Positions 8,393 through 17,403 of a stretch of 64,000 nucleotides of DNA are shown here, in pieces. The position numbers were made by a program, and so were the translations under genes. The stretch's first letter is position 1. Each line of letters begins with the position of its first letter. Under the pieces are notes generated by a model, which had not been told where the DNA came from, made no database searches, and was given only the letters and a program-made list of their open reading frames with translations. Location: positions 248,001 through 312,000 of the forward strand of contig CAWJQA010000012.1 of assembly GCA_963844885.1 (NCBI GenBank). The letters are read 5' to 3'. This DNA is from DATMER01 sp963844885. Lineage in GTDB: Bacteria; Acidobacteriota; Thermoanaerobaculia; Multivoradales; UBA5704.

Positions 8393-9298
8393 TCACCCTC
8401 CCTGCCACCCCTCCCCCGATTCGCCCTCGGCGACCTGCTCCGCGCGGCGCGAGGTCAGCGTCGCCCCCGTGCTCGCGGCGATGACCAGCGCCACGGCCAG
8501 CCACTGCCGCAGCGACAGCACCTCGTGCAGGAAGACCAGGCCGGCGAGCGCGGCCACGGCGGGCTCCAGGCTCATCAGGATGCCGAAGGTACGCGCGGGA
8601 AGCTCCTTCAGCGCGATCATCTCCAGCGTGTAGGGGATCGCGCTCGACAGCAGCGCCACGCCGATCCCCGCCGCGAACAGCCCGGGCGTCAGCCGCGCGA
8701 ACCCGCCCGTCGCCACCGCGGCGGGGACCGCCACGAACGTGGCGATCGTCATCCCCGTCGCCACCGCGGCGCCGCCGGGGATCATCCGGGACACCCGGCC
8801 GCCCAGCAGGATGTACGCGGCCCAGCACGCGCCCGCGGCCAGCGCCAGCAGCACGCCCAGCGCGTCCGCTCCGCCGCCCGCCCACGGCGCGATCAGCGCG
8901 ATCCCCCCCGCGGCCAGCACCACCCACGCCACGTCCACCGCTCGCCGCGATCCGAACACCGCCACCCCCAGCGGCCCGATGAACTCCACCGTCACCGCCA
9001 GGCCCAGCGGGATCCGCGAGAGCGCCAGGTAGAACACCACGTTCATCACTCCCAGCACCACGCCGTACGGGATCACCGCCCGCCACTGCGCCGCCGTGGC
9101 CCGGTGCAGCCGCGGCCGGAACGCCGCCAGCAGGATCACCGCCGAGATGCCGACGCGGAGTCCCACCGCTCCCGTCGCTCCCAGCACTGGAAAGAGGCCC
9201 TTCGCCAGCGCCGCGCCGCCCTGCACGCTGACGATGGAGCCGAGGATCGCCGGGATCGGCGGGATGGTCGGGAGATGCGCGCGCTTCGTCCTGTTCAT
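8393..9298 (-). CDS. rhtA: EamA/DMT-superfamily exporter, RhtA-like
   Basis: A 301-residue inner-membrane protein with ten hydrophobic segments in two EamA repeats. It matches E. coli RhtA (threonine/homoserine and other amino-acid efflux) at diagnostic places: the first helix VQGGAALAKGLFPVLGA, FYLALSRIPLGLAVTVEF, AYILLGGR, and especially the last repeat LSSAIPYTLEMIAL followed by LPARTFGILMSLEPAVAA. The start ATG 9298 is followed by a basic segment, as expected for an N-in topology. It is transcribed in the same direction as pepT, after a 32-base gap, and may share its message. Substrate specificity beyond small amino acids is inferred from family only. Confidence 0.85.
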   Translation of the reverse strand: MNRTKRAHLPTIPPIPAILGSIVSVQGGAALAKGLFPVLGATGAVGLRVGISAVILLAAFRPRLHRATAAQWRAVIPYGVVLGVMNVVFYLALSRIPLGLAVTVEFIGPLGVAVFGSRRAVDVAWVVLAAGGIALIAPWAGGGADALGVLLALAAGACWAAYILLGGRVSRMIPGGAAVATGMTIATFVAVPAAVATGGFARLTPGLFAAGIGVALLSSAIPYTLEMIALKELPARTFGILMSLEPAVAALAGLVFLHEVLSLRQWLAVALVIAASTGATLTSRRAEQVAEGESGEGWQGG

Positions 9299-9330
9299 CC
9301 GTTCTGGATACCGAGCTCACATGGGCCTTT

Positions 9331-10581
9331 TCACCGCGCCGCCTTCTCCTCCCAGACCTGGACCAGATGGAGGATCACCTCCACCGCCTTCTCCATGTCC
9401 TGGGCGGAGACCCATTCCAGGCGGGAGTGGAAGCTCTGTTCGCCTGAGAAGACGTTGGGGGTGGGCAGGCCCATGAAGCTGAGCTTCGAGCCGTCGGTGC
9501 CGCCTCGGATCGGCTTCTCCTTGATGGTGACGCCGGCACGGCGCATGGCCTCGCGGGCGTTCTCCAGCACCTCGGGGAGCTGGTCGAGCACCTCGCGCAT
9601 GTTGCGGTAGCTCTCGTCGACCTTGACCTCCAGCGACGAGCCGGGCCAGGCGGCCACGGCTTCGCGCGCCAGGCGCTCCAGGAGGTCTTCCTTCACCTTG
9701 AGGCCGGGGGTCGAGAAGTCGCGGATCAGCACTTTGACCGAAGTGCGCTCGACGCTCGCGTTGACCACGTGAGGGTGGACGTAGCCCTCGTAGCCTTCGG
9801 TCGTCTCGGGCGAGAGCGTCTCGCGGGGCAGCCGCTGGATGAAATCGGCGGCGACCTTGATCGAGTTGATCATGCTCCCCTTGGCGTAGCCCGGATGGGT
9901 GTTGAAGCCCTGGAAGGTGAGGGTCATGGCGTCGGCCGAGAAGCTCTCGCACTCCAGCTCGCCGCGGGCGCCGCCGTCGAGAGTGTAGGCGTACTTGGCG
10001 CCGAAGCGGTGGACGTCGAAGTGCTTCGTGCCGGCACCGACCTCCTCGTCGGGGGTGAAGCCGACGCGGAGGGTGCCGTGGGGGATCTCCGGGTGGGCCA
10101 TCAGGTACTCGGCGGCGGCCACGATCTCCGCCACGCCGGCCTTGTTGTCGGCACCGAGGAGGGTGGTGCCCGAGGCGGTGATGATGTCGTCGCCGGTGCG
10201 CTGGCCGAGGTACGGGCAGTCGGCCGGCCGCAGCACGGCGGTGGGGTCGTCCGGCAGGACGAGATCCTGGCCCTGGTAGTTGCGGTGGACGATCGGCTTG
10301 ACACCGGTGCCGCTCATCTCGGGCGAGGTGTCGACGTGGGCGATGAGGCCGATGACCGGCACCTCCGTCTTCGCCGAGGTCGCCGGAATGGTCGCCATGA
10401 CATATCCATGCGCATCCAGCTCGGCGTCGGCCAGGCCGATGGCGCGCAGCTCGTCGACCAGGTGGCGCTGCAGGTCGAGCTGCTTGAGGGTGCTGGGGTA
10501 GGTGTCGGAAGTCTCGGTGGACTGGGTGTCGAAGGTCACGTAGCGCAGGAAGCGCTCGACGCAGGAGTAGCGGTAGCTCAT
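9331..10581 (-). CDS. pepT: Peptidase T (tripeptide aminopeptidase)
   Basis: A 416-residue M20-family zinc aminopeptidase that removes the N-terminal residue of tripeptides in the cytosol. The PepT signature is complete: GLIAHVDTSPEMSG with the first metal His and catalytic Asp, LLGADNKAGVAEI with the bridging Asp, and FTPDEEVGAGT with the catalytic and metal Glu pair. Further on are TLDGGARGELE, the lid-domain GFNTHPGYAKG and the C-terminal RGGTDGSKLSFMGLPTPN. Length is as expected for PepT. It lies downstream of the terminator that closes the response-regulator unit and upstream of the RhtA-like exporter. Confidence 0.95.
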   Translation of the reverse strand: MSYRYSCVERFLRYVTFDTQSTETSDTYPSTLKQLDLQRHLVDELRAIGLADAELDAHGYVMATIPATSAKTEVPVIGLIAHVDTSPEMSGTGVKPIVHRNYQGQDLVLPDDPTAVLRPADCPYLGQRTGDDIITASGTTLLGADNKAGVAEIVAAAEYLMAHPEIPHGTLRVGFTPDEEVGAGTKHFDVHRFGAKYAYTLDGGARGELECESFSADAMTLTFQGFNTHPGYAKGSMINSIKVAADFIQRLPRETLSPETTEGYEGYVHPHVVNASVERTSVKVLIRDFSTPGLKVKEDLLERLAREAVAAWPGSSLEVKVDESYRNMREVLDQLPEVLENAREAMRRAGVTIKEKPIRGGTDGSKLSFMGLPTPNVFSGEQSFHSRLEWVSAQDMEKAVEVILHLVQVWEEKAAR

Positions 10582-10606
10582 CCCACAAGGCTATCCGAGG
10601 CGGGCC

Positions 10607-10642
10607 AAAAAACAAACAGGGGAGCCGTGGTCACGGCTCCCC
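10607..10642 (-). terminator. Rho-independent terminator after response regulator 1
   Basis: An 11-bp perfect stem (arms 10619-10629 and 10632-10642, GGGGAGCCGTG) with a 2-base loop is followed, in the minus direction, by a T-rich tract (complement of 10607-10618). It ends transcription of the regulator gene whose stop codon is at 10833. Confidence 0.8.
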
Positions 10643-10832
10643 TTTCCCAAACAACAAAAGCACTTGAAACTTTGCGGTCAGCCCGGCCGCGCAAAACAGA
10701 AAAACCGCTCCCCCCGTCCCTCTCTTCATCGCCCCCGGGAACCCCCGGGGAGCCTTCCCCTCCCAACCGTTGAAGAGAGCTTAGCCCCGCCGGCCCGCTC
10801 CGGATAGAGCATAAGCATGCGTGACTTTGCCC

Positions 10833-11483
10833 CTAGAACAACCCGGCCTTGATCGCCCGGCTGACCGCCTCGGACTTCGAGAGGGCGTGCAGCTTGCCGT
10901 AGATCGACCGGATGGTGGCCGGGATCGAGGCCGGGCTCACCCGCATCTCGGCCGCCGCCGACCGGTAGTCGAGCCCTTCGGCGATCAGGGAGAGCAGCTT
11001 GAGGTCGCCGCGCGTCAGGTCGGCGCCCACCGCCGGGCGGACCTCCTTGAACAGCCGTATCACCTTGTCGGCGATATCCGGCGACAGCGGCGTCCCCCGC
11101 TCCCGCGCCTCGCGCACCGCCTCCAGCAGCCGGGCCGGCGGCGTCTTCTTGAGCAGGTAGCCGCTCGCGCCGTTGCACAGCGATTCGAAGATCCGGTCCT
11201 CGTCGTAAAACAGGGTCAGCATGAGGATCGACGTCGAAGGGTGGCGCTCGTGGAAGAAGCGGGCCGCCTCCGAGCCCAGCATGCCGGGGAGGTTGATGTC
11301 CAGCAGGAGGACGTCCGGCGATGCGACGCCCGGCGGGCCGAGCGCCGCCAGGGCCAGCTCGGCGGAGTCATAGGCGCCGACGCAGCGGAAGCCGGCGGTG
11401 CCGTCGATGAGCTGGCGCAGGGCTTCCTGCGCTGCCACGTCGTCTTCGACGACGGCGATCCGAAGGGTCTCGAGGGTAGTCAT
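10833..11483 (-). CDS. LuxR/NarL-type response regulator, duplicated paralogue 1
   Basis: A 216-residue two-component regulator: CheY-like receiver (residues 8-125; acidic pocket VVEDD, phosphorylation Asp62 in LLLDINLPGM, Lys in LLKKTPP) and a C-terminal LuxR-type DNA-binding domain. ATG 11483 is used because it starts just before the receiver. It is about 70 % similar to the regulator immediately upstream, and even the 3' untranslated region and terminator are alike, so it is a tandem duplicate. The DNA-recognition helix has diverged: SPASIPATIRSIY here against SINTIRNYIRSIY in the copy. Its targets probably differ while the same kinase may signal to both. Confidence 0.85.
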   Translation of the reverse strand: MTTLETLRIAVVEDDVAAQEALRQLIDGTAGFRCVGAYDSAELALAALGPPGVASPDVLLLDINLPGMLGSEAARFFHERHPSTSILMLTLFYDEDRIFESLCNGASGYLLKKTPPARLLEAVREARERGTPLSPDIADKVIRLFKEVRPAVGADLTRGDLKLLSLIAEGLDYRSAAAEMRVSPASIPATIRSIYGKLHALSKSEAVSRAIKAGLF

Positions 11484-11586
11484 GTCTGGCTTGTAAGCCT
11501 CGGAGCACTTCGTACCATGGCCCGGCGCAGGGGCATAGCGCATGACCATGCGTTGATGCTCAACGGTCTGCATCCGGGCCTCCGGT

Positions 11587-11613
11587 AAAAAAAACGGGGG
11601 CCAGACGGCCCCC
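11587..11613 (-). terminator. Rho-independent terminator between the two regulator genes
   Basis: Stem GGGGGCC/GGCCCCC (11596-11602 and 11607-11613) with a 4-base loop is followed on the minus strand by eight T (complement of 11587-11594). It lies 104 bases upstream of regulator 1, and about 190 bases after regulator 2 stops. In the minus direction, transcription of the kinase/regulator 2 unit should end here, so regulator 1 needs read-through or its own promoter. Confidence 0.75.
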
Positions 11614-11802
11614 CTTTTCCAAACTTCAGTGATTCGATGGATGCGTGGTCAGCTCGGCCACGCAATGTCAAAACGAAATCGGCTCCCTCCAGATAGCCCC
11701 CAGGAACCCCCGGGGAGCCTCCCCTCTCCCACCCCTCACCGTTGAAGAGAGATTAGCCCCGGGGAGACGCCCCGCCTAGAGCATGGTCATGCGTGACTTT
11801 TC

Positions 11803-12462
11803 TCAGATCAAGCCGGCCTTGAGAGCCTTGCTGACCGCCTCGGACTTCGAGTGGACGTGGAGCTTGTCGTAGATCGAGCGGATGTAGTTGCGGATCGTGT
11901 TGATGCTGACCCGCATCTCGTCGGCCGCCGCCTGGTAGCTGCGGCCTTCGGCGAGGAGGGAGAGCAGCTTCAGCTCCAGGCGCGTGAGGTCGGCCTCGAC
12001 CGGGGCCGGCGGCCGGATGTCGCGGAACAGCCGCACCACCTTGTGGGCGATCTCGGGCGACAGCGGCGCCCCCTTCTCCCGCGCCTCCCGGATGGCCTCC
12101 AGGAGCCGGGCCGGCGGCGTCTTCTTGAGCAGGTAGCCGCTCGCGCCGTTGCACAGCGACTCGAAGATCCGCTCCTCGTCGTCGTGGAGGGTCAGCATGA
12201 GGATCGACATCGACGGGAAGCGCTCGTGGAAGAGGCGGACCGCTTCGGAGCCGGGCATGCCGGGGAGGTTGATGTCGAGGAGCAGGACGTCCGGCAGCGT
12301 TCCCATCCGGGCCAGCCCCTCCAGCGCCGCCTCGGCATTGCCGTAGGCGCCGGCGCAGTGGAAACCGTGGGTGCCGTCGATGAGCATGCGCAGAGCCTCC
12401 TGCGAGGCCCTGTCGTCCTCGACGACGGCGATCCGGATCGTGCTTTCATCCTGCATGGTCAT
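11803..12462 (-). CDS. LuxR/NarL-type response regulator 2, paired with the propeller kinase
   Basis: A 219-residue regulator with receiver (phosphorylation Asp63 in LLLDINLPGM, LLKKTPPARLL switch region) and LuxR-type HTH (LSLLAEGRSYQAAADEMRV, INTIRNYIRSIYDKLHVHS). Its ATG overlaps the kinase stop as ATGA, which fixes the start and shows tight coupling to the kinase that should phosphorylate it. The HTH keeps the standard NarL/LuxR pattern, so this is likely the ancestral copy of the duplicated pair. Its regulon is unknown. Confidence 0.9.
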   Translation of the reverse strand: MTMQDESTIRIAVVEDDRASQEALRMLIDGTHGFHCAGAYGNAEAALEGLARMGTLPDVLLLDINLPGMPGSEAVRLFHERFPSMSILMLTLHDDEERIFESLCNGASGYLLKKTPPARLLEAIREAREKGAPLSPEIAHKVVRLFRDIRPPAPVEADLTRLELKLLSLLAEGRSYQAAADEMRVSINTIRNYIRSIYDKLHVHSKSEAVSKALKAGLI

Positions 12463-15400
12463 GCGCTCCCTCCGGAAAGCGGCACTTCCAACCGGATCTC
12501 CGTGCCGGTCTCGGGCCGGGACTCGATCTTGAGCTCGCCCGAGAGCTGCGCGGCCCGGCCGATCATGCTGGGCAGTCCATGGCGCCCCACGCTCTCGGTG
12601 GCCTTCGGCGGGGCAAAGCCCTTGCCGTTGTCGCGGATCACCGCCGACAGGTGCCGGCCCGACAGGGAGATGGTCATGGCGACGGAGGTCGCCTGCGAGT
12701 GGCGGGCGGCGTTGTTGAGGGCCTCCTTGAAGATCAAGTAGAGATGCCGCCGCTCCAGCGGCGAGAGCTTCACCTGCTCCGGGTCGGGCGGCGCCTGGAG
12801 GGTCCACGACATCCCCCGCGCCTCCAGCAGGTCGCCGGCGAAGCGGCGGATGCGCGTCACCAGGCTGCGCAGGTTGTCCCGCCGCGGGTCGATGGCCCAG
12901 ATGTTCTCGCCCAGCGCCTCGATCATCTCGCGCGCGGCGTCGCCGATCTCGGAGACCAGCCGCGCGCCTTCCGGGTCCCCCTCGACCCGCCGCCGCGCCA
13001 CCTCGCTCAGGATGGAGATGCGCGACAGGCTCGATCCGAGGTCGTCGTGGAGGTCGGTGGCCAGGTGGGTGCGCATCTGCTGGACCGCCAGGCCCACCGC
13101 CACGGCGTGGGAGACGCGGTAGCGATAGACCGCATACCCGGCGCCGGCCGCGGCGAGGAGCACCAACGCCAGGACCCAGAGCCGCCGCCACAGGGGGGGG
13201 CGGACCTCCAGCAGAACCTCCGCGGGCACGACGCTGGCAATCTGCGTGTCGTGGTCGACAGCCCGCACCAGAAAGCGGAACCGGCCTGACGGCAGATTGG
13301 CGTAGTGGACCGTGCGGGACGAGCTCGACAAGACCCATTCGGGCTCGAGCCCCTCCAACCGGTACTGGTAGTCGAACCTCTCCCCCGATGCGAAGCTCAG
13401 GGCCAGGAAGTCGACGTCCAGGCGGCTGCGCCCCGACTCCAGCCGCAGGCCGTCCACTTTCGGCGTACCCAGCTCGGAGACCCGCTGCGGAACCCCGTCG
13501 ATGCGCACCGCGGTGATCCAGGACTGCGGCACGGTCGCCGCCGACTTCAGCACCGGCCGGAACCGCGAGAGGCCCTGGCGGGTTCCGAGCCAGATGTCCC
13601 CCTGCCGGTCGGTCCAGGCGGCGTCGATGCGGTTGCTCACCAGCCCGTCGGCGGTGGTGAAGTGCTCGACGCGGCCCGTGCGGAGATCCAGCCTGTCCAG
13701 ACCCTTGTGCCCGCCAAAATAGAGGCGCCCCCAGCGGTCGTCCGCAAGGCAGAGAACCTCGTCGGAGGCGATCCCCTGAAGGGTGGTGTAGCGGACGAAG
13801 CGCGGCTTCGGGGACGACGGATCGTCCAGCCGGCCCACCCCGCCCCCCTCGGTCGCGACCCACAGCCGGCCGGTGCGGTCGACGTGGAGGTCGGAGACCG
13901 CGCCGGCCGGAAGGCCGGTCTCCGGGCCCAGGCGCTCGAAGCGGCCGCCGCGCCAACGCAGCAGCCCACCCTGGTCGAAGCCGATCCAGACCTGGCCGGA
14001 CCGATCCTCCGCCAGGCCCGACGGCAAGCCCGGCAGCAGGCCGTCCTCGCGGCCCCACGTCCGGATGGCTCCGCCGGCCCGCGGCCAGAGCGCCAGCGGC
14101 CGGTCGCCGCTGTTGCCGATCCAGACGTCGCCGCGGGTGTCCTCCAGGATCCGTCCGATGCTGTCGCCGCCGAGGCCGTCCCCGGCGGTGTAGACTCGCG
14201 GCACCACCGAGGCGAGCCCCGCAAAGGAGGTGCCGGCCGGATAGCGCAGGAGGCCCTGGCCGGTGGCGATCCACCACTCCCCGAACCGGTCCTGCAAGAC
14301 GGACTGGCGCACGCTCCAGCCCAGGTAGGTGATGCCCGGCGTCTTCGGCCGGACGGCGGTGAAGCGGGTGCCGTCGAAGCGCTGGAGCCAGAGCTGACTC
14401 CCGAACGAGCCGGCCGAATGGACGTACAGGGCGCCGTCGCTCCCGCCGAACAGCGAAATGACCCGCGGAGAGGCGAGGCCGTCGCGGGCCGTGAAGCCGA
14501 TCAGCCCGTCGCGGGCCACCCGCATGGCGCCGCGGCTCTCGGTGCCGAGCCAGACGTTGCCGTCCCGGTCCTCGGCCAGGGCCGTGAGGGTGCTCTCCGA
14601 AAGGCCGTTCTCCTCGGTCCAGTGCTGAAAACGGTGCCCGTCCCACAAGACGAGCCCGCGGCTGGAGGTCAGCCGGACGGCACCGTCCCGCGACACCCGG
14701 ACCTTGCTCCAGACCGCCCCCTCGAAACCGCCGACGACGCAGGCCGCACCGGGCACCCGGGGCAGGGTGGCCGGCGCGGCCGGATCGATGACGCACCCGG
14801 CATGCCCGTCTCCGGTCAGGGCGGGCCGCGGACCCTCCTCCCCCGGCCTCTCCGCCGGGGGCATCAGGACGAAGACGTGAAGCGCGTGGACGATCCACAG
14901 GCGGCCCTCGCGGTCCACGGCGAGGTCGTTGACCGGGTCCGCGCCATGGTGCGGCAGGACCGGATAGGCGAGGGTGCGGCCGTCCGGCAGGCGCCGCAGC
15001 AGGCCGTTCTGCGTGCCCACCCAGAGGCTCCTGTCGGGCGTCTCGGCGAACGCGAGGACGGGGTCGGGCGCGACGCTGCCGAGCCGGGCTTCTTCGACCT
15101 TCGGCTCGCCCTTCCCCGGCTGGATCGCGAACAGGCGGCCGTCGCTCCCGGCCCAGACGCGGCCGTCGCGGTCCTCGTACAGAGAGTAGACGGCTTCGGG
15201 TTCACTCGAGCCGAGAGGCACGCGCTGGAAGGCGGCCTTGCCCGCCGGCCGGTCCGGCAGGAAACGCGCGAGGCCGCCCTGGGTGGCGACCCAGTAGGTG
15301 CCGTCGCGGCCCTCCAGCACGGCGTGGACCCGCGCCCGCGGCAGGCCGTCCTCGGCGCCGTAGCTCGTGAACCGCTGGCCGTCGAAGCGGCTCAACCCGT

Positions 15401-15608
15401 CCGTGGTGGCGAACCAGAGATAGCCGCGCGAGTCCTGGAGGATGGCGTTGACCGAATCGCCGGCCAGCCCGTCCTCGATGCCGTAGGCACGGATCGGGAG
15501 CTGCTCGGCCACCGCGGCCGTGCCGGCGCTGGCGAGCAGCACGGCTGCCAGGAGCCAGGACAAGCGCAAGGCCGAGGCCCGCGTGGACGGGAAGCGTCCT
15601 GAATGCAT
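12459..15608 (-). CDS. Hybrid-sensor histidine kinase with two-component-regulator propeller (Reg_prop/Y_Y_Y/HisKA_3)
   Basis: A 1049-residue membrane kinase. Residues 1-34 form a signal sequence. Residues 35 to about 700 are a two-bladed propeller-type sensor built from many repeats of the form DGLAGDSVNAILQDSRGYLW, which in characterised relatives bind glycans in the periplasm. A Y_Y_Y domain follows (about 705-785), then one membrane helix near 808-828. The DHp domain carries the phosphorylated His854 in DLHDDLGSSLSR, and a HATPase domain contains the N box, IRDNGKGFAP and GRHGLPSMIGRAA. The DLHD-type HisKA_3 core matches NarL-type partners, which lie directly downstream. A run of eight G at 13193-13200, just before the membrane helix, is a possible slippage site. 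Confidence 0.92.
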   Translation of the reverse strand: MHSGRFPSTRASALRLSWLLAAVLLASAGTAAVAEQLPIRAYGIEDGLAGDSVNAILQDSRGYLWFATTDGLSRFDGQRFTSYGAEDGLPRARVHAVLEGRDGTYWVATQGGLARFLPDRPAGKAAFQRVPLGSSEPEAVYSLYEDRDGRVWAGSDGRLFAIQPGKGEPKVEEARLGSVAPDPVLAFAETPDRSLWVGTQNGLLRRLPDGRTLAYPVLPHHGADPVNDLAVDREGRLWIVHALHVFVLMPPAERPGEEGPRPALTGDGHAGCVIDPAAPATLPRVPGAACVVGGFEGAVWSKVRVSRDGAVRLTSSRGLVLWDGHRFQHWTEENGLSESTLTALAEDRDGNVWLGTESRGAMRVARDGLIGFTARDGLASPRVISLFGGSDGALYVHSAGSFGSQLWLQRFDGTRFTAVRPKTPGITYLGWSVRQSVLQDRFGEWWIATGQGLLRYPAGTSFAGLASVVPRVYTAGDGLGGDSIGRILEDTRGDVWIGNSGDRPLALWPRAGGAIRTWGREDGLLPGLPSGLAEDRSGQVWIGFDQGGLLRWRGGRFERLGPETGLPAGAVSDLHVDRTGRLWVATEGGGVGRLDDPSSPKPRFVRYTTLQGIASDEVLCLADDRWGRLYFGGHKGLDRLDLRTGRVEHFTTADGLVSNRIDAAWTDRQGDIWLGTRQGLSRFRPVLKSAATVPQSWITAVRIDGVPQRVSELGTPKVDGLRLESGRSRLDVDFLALSFASGERFDYQYRLEGLEPEWVLSSSSRTVHYANLPSGRFRFLVRAVDHDTQIASVVPAEVLLEVRPPLWRRLWVLALVLLAAAGAGYAVYRYRVSHAVAVGLAVQQMRTHLATDLHDDLGSSLSRISILSEVARRRVEGDPEGARLVSEIGDAAREMIEALGENIWAIDPRRDNLRSLVTRIRRFAGDLLEARGMSWTLQAPPDPEQVKLSPLERRHLYLIFKEALNNAARHSQATSVAMTISLSGRHLSAVIRDNGKGFAPPKATESVGRHGLPSMIGRAAQLSGELKIESRPETGTEIRLEVPLSGGSA

Positions 15609-15778
15609 GCGTGGACTCTATCGCGAGTCAAGGCTGGCGTGGCGAGCTTTGGCGGGTTTCCGCCCGGCCTTGCGTATCTGTAGAGAAAGGGCGGCGCGGA
15701 CGCCCCCCGCCCTCAACCCAAGGTTTTCCTCGTCCCCGGCCCGCCGACAACGGCGGGCCTCTTTTTTTTCCATGGCTT
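15609..15778. other. Intergenic stretch, possible plus-strand small RNA
   Basis: The gap separates two minus-strand genes and has no coding sign. It ends in a well-formed terminator that points to the plus strand, where no gene lies upstream. A GC-rich hairpin-prone stretch (about 15690-15715) precedes it. A small RNA or a barrier to antisense transcription is possible; no promoter was clear. Confidence 0.3.
15738..15769 (+). terminator. Plus-oriented intrinsic terminator
   Basis: Stem GGCCCGCCG/CGGCGGGCC (15738-15746 and 15751-15759), loop ACAA, then a tract containing eight consecutive T at 15762-15769. The T tract follows only in the plus direction, against the orientation of both flanking genes. 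Confidence 0.7.
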
Positions 15779-16552
15779 TCACGCGGCGGCCAGGGGTTTC
15801 AGGACTTGCAGCGCTTCGTCCACCTGCTTGCGGAACATGGGTCCGGCCTCGAAGGCGATCCCGGCCTGGGCTTCGTCGCGCCAGCGGACCACCCCGCGCG
15901 CCTGCAGGAGGTTGGGGTGGCCGCCCACGCCGAGCGTGAAGATCACCTGGGTCCCCACCTGCCACGACTCGGGCACCGAGGCGAAGCAGGCGCCTCCGCA
16001 CGAGAGGTCTTCCAGGTGCGCCGTGAACCTCTTCCCGGCCCCCAGGTTCAGCTCGACCTCGCGGTCGAGCCAGATCCTCGGCTCCTTGCGCGTCGAGGAG
16101 GAGAGGAGGTGGCGCGCGTGAACCATCCTCCGCTGCGTGGCCAGCCCCCGCAGCAGCATGCCGAACGTGGGGTCTTCCGCGAGGAGGTCCACCAGGGCCT
16201 CGGGAGGGATCCGCAGCACGGCCGAGCGGCAGAGAGCGCGCGCCGTCATCTCCCGTGAGGTGCGGTTGACGGCCTCCCCCTCCCCGAAGAGGTCGCCCGG
16301 GCCCAGATGGAGCCCCTGCCCGACGGCCTCGCCGGGCCGCTCGGCGCGCAGGGTCACGGCGCCGCGCCGGATCGCATAGAGACCGTCCCAGGCGTCGCCG
16401 GTCCGGTAGACCGACTCATTGGCCAGGAAGTCCAGCTCCTTCAGCCATGGCTCCAGGCGCAGGAGCCGCGATTCGGCCACGGTCTGGAAAACAGGCAGCC
16501 GCAGGAGGCGCGATATGGGCATGGGACCCAGGATGAGCCGCGAAGCTTTCAA
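15779..16552 (-). CDS. Cyclic-nucleotide-binding / PilZ domain protein
   Basis: A 257-residue cytosolic protein with a CAP-like cyclic-nucleotide-binding beta-roll at about residues 18-130 (VYRTGDAWDGLYAIRRGAV, GPGDLFGEGEAVN). A PilZ-like domain follows from about residue 155 (RFTAHLEDLSCGGACFASV, ARGVVRWRDEAQAGIAFE), the usual c-di-GMP effector fold. No HTH is present, so it is a post-translational effector rather than a transcription factor. The two ligand-binding modules suggest a link between cAMP/cGMP-type and c-di-GMP signals. ATG 16552 gives ten extra residues relative to ATG 16522; either is possible. It is divergent from the cytochrome b gene. Confidence 0.8.
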   Translation of the reverse strand: MKASRLILGPMPISRLLRLPVFQTVAESRLLRLEPWLKELDFLANESVYRTGDAWDGLYAIRRGAVTLRAERPGEAVGQGLHLGPGDLFGEGEAVNRTSREMTARALCRSAVLRIPPEALVDLLAEDPTFGMLLRGLATQRRMVHARHLLSSSTRKEPRIWLDREVELNLGAGKRFTAHLEDLSCGGACFASVPESWQVGTQVIFTLGVGGHPNLLQARGVVRWRDEAQAGIAFEAGPMFRKQVDEALQVLKPLAAA

Positions 16553-16614
16553 TCCGCATTACGGCCGAATCGACCGGGTGAATCCACCCGGTCGCCGCCC
16601 GCCGTACCTCCCGC

Positions 16615-17403
16615 ATGAGCACCGAGCCCACATCCGACCCGCCGCCGGAGATGGAAGCCGCCCCGGAGCCGGAGCCTCAACCCGAACCCGAGCCCGAACC
16701 GGTTGAGGAAGAGGCCCCTCCGCCGCCCGCCGCCCCTCAGCCCGTGCGGCGGCACCACTGGCTCGTGCGGGTGACGCACTGGCTCAACGTCCTGCTTCTC
16801 ACCGGCATGATCGGCAGCGGGCTCCAGATCTACCAGGCCTTCCCCCACTTCGGGCCGCGCGGCGGTCCGTACTTCCCCAACCCGTGGGACGGGCGGCCGT
16901 TCCCGAGAAGCATCCGCCTCGGCGGCTGGCTCGCGGCCGGGCTCAACTGGCACTTCGCCCTGGCCTGGCCGTTCGTGCTCACCGGCGTGGTCTATCTGCT
17001 GTACCTTGTCTTCTCCGGAGAGTGGCGTTCGCTGCTGTTCCGGCTGCGGGACGTGCCGCGGGCCGTCCAGATGCAGCTCTACTACCTGCGGCTGCGCAAG
17101 GAGCATCCGCCGCAGGGTAAGCACAACGCTCTCCAGAAGGCGGCGTACACGTCGATCTTCCTGCTCGGCGTGCTCTCGGTGCTCACCGGTTTCGCGGTCT
17201 ACAAGCCGGCGCAGCTCTCGTGGCTGGTGGCGGCGTTCGGCGGTTACGAGCTGGCGCGCTACTGGCACTTCTGGGCGGTGTGGATCTTCGTCGGCTTCAC
17301 AGCCGTCCACGTCCTGATGGTGTTCCTGGTGGACCCGGCGTCGCTGCGGGCCATGATCACCGGCAAATACCGGGGGAGATTTTCGGAGGAGACCGAGCCA
17401 TGA
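16615..17403 (+). CDS. Cytochrome b561-type di-heme membrane subunit
   Basis: A 262-residue protein: an acidic, Pro/Glu-rich cytosolic N-terminus (residues 1-45) followed by four or five membrane helices. Candidate heme ligands are in RVTHWLNVLLL, LNWHFALAW, YWHFWAVW and TAVHVLMV, the pattern of the b-type cytochrome family used by hydrogenases, formate dehydrogenases and thiosulfate reductases. The stop codon overlaps the ATG of the molybdopterin enzyme (ATGA). The likely role is to pass electrons between the quinone pool and that partner. The Pro/Glu repeat tail is unusual and looks low-complexity. Confidence 0.85.
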   Translation: MSTEPTSDPPPEMEAAPEPEPQPEPEPEPVEEEAPPPPAAPQPVRRHHWLVRVTHWLNVLLLTGMIGSGLQIYQAFPHFGPRGGPYFPNPWDGRPFPRSIRLGGWLAAGLNWHFALAWPFVLTGVVYLLYLVFSGEWRSLLFRLRDVPRAVQMQLYYLRLRKEHPPQGKHNALQKAAYTSIFLLGVLSVLTGFAVYKPAQLSWLVAAFGGYELARYWHFWAVWIFVGFTAVHVLMVFLVDPASLRAMITGKYRGRFSEETEP

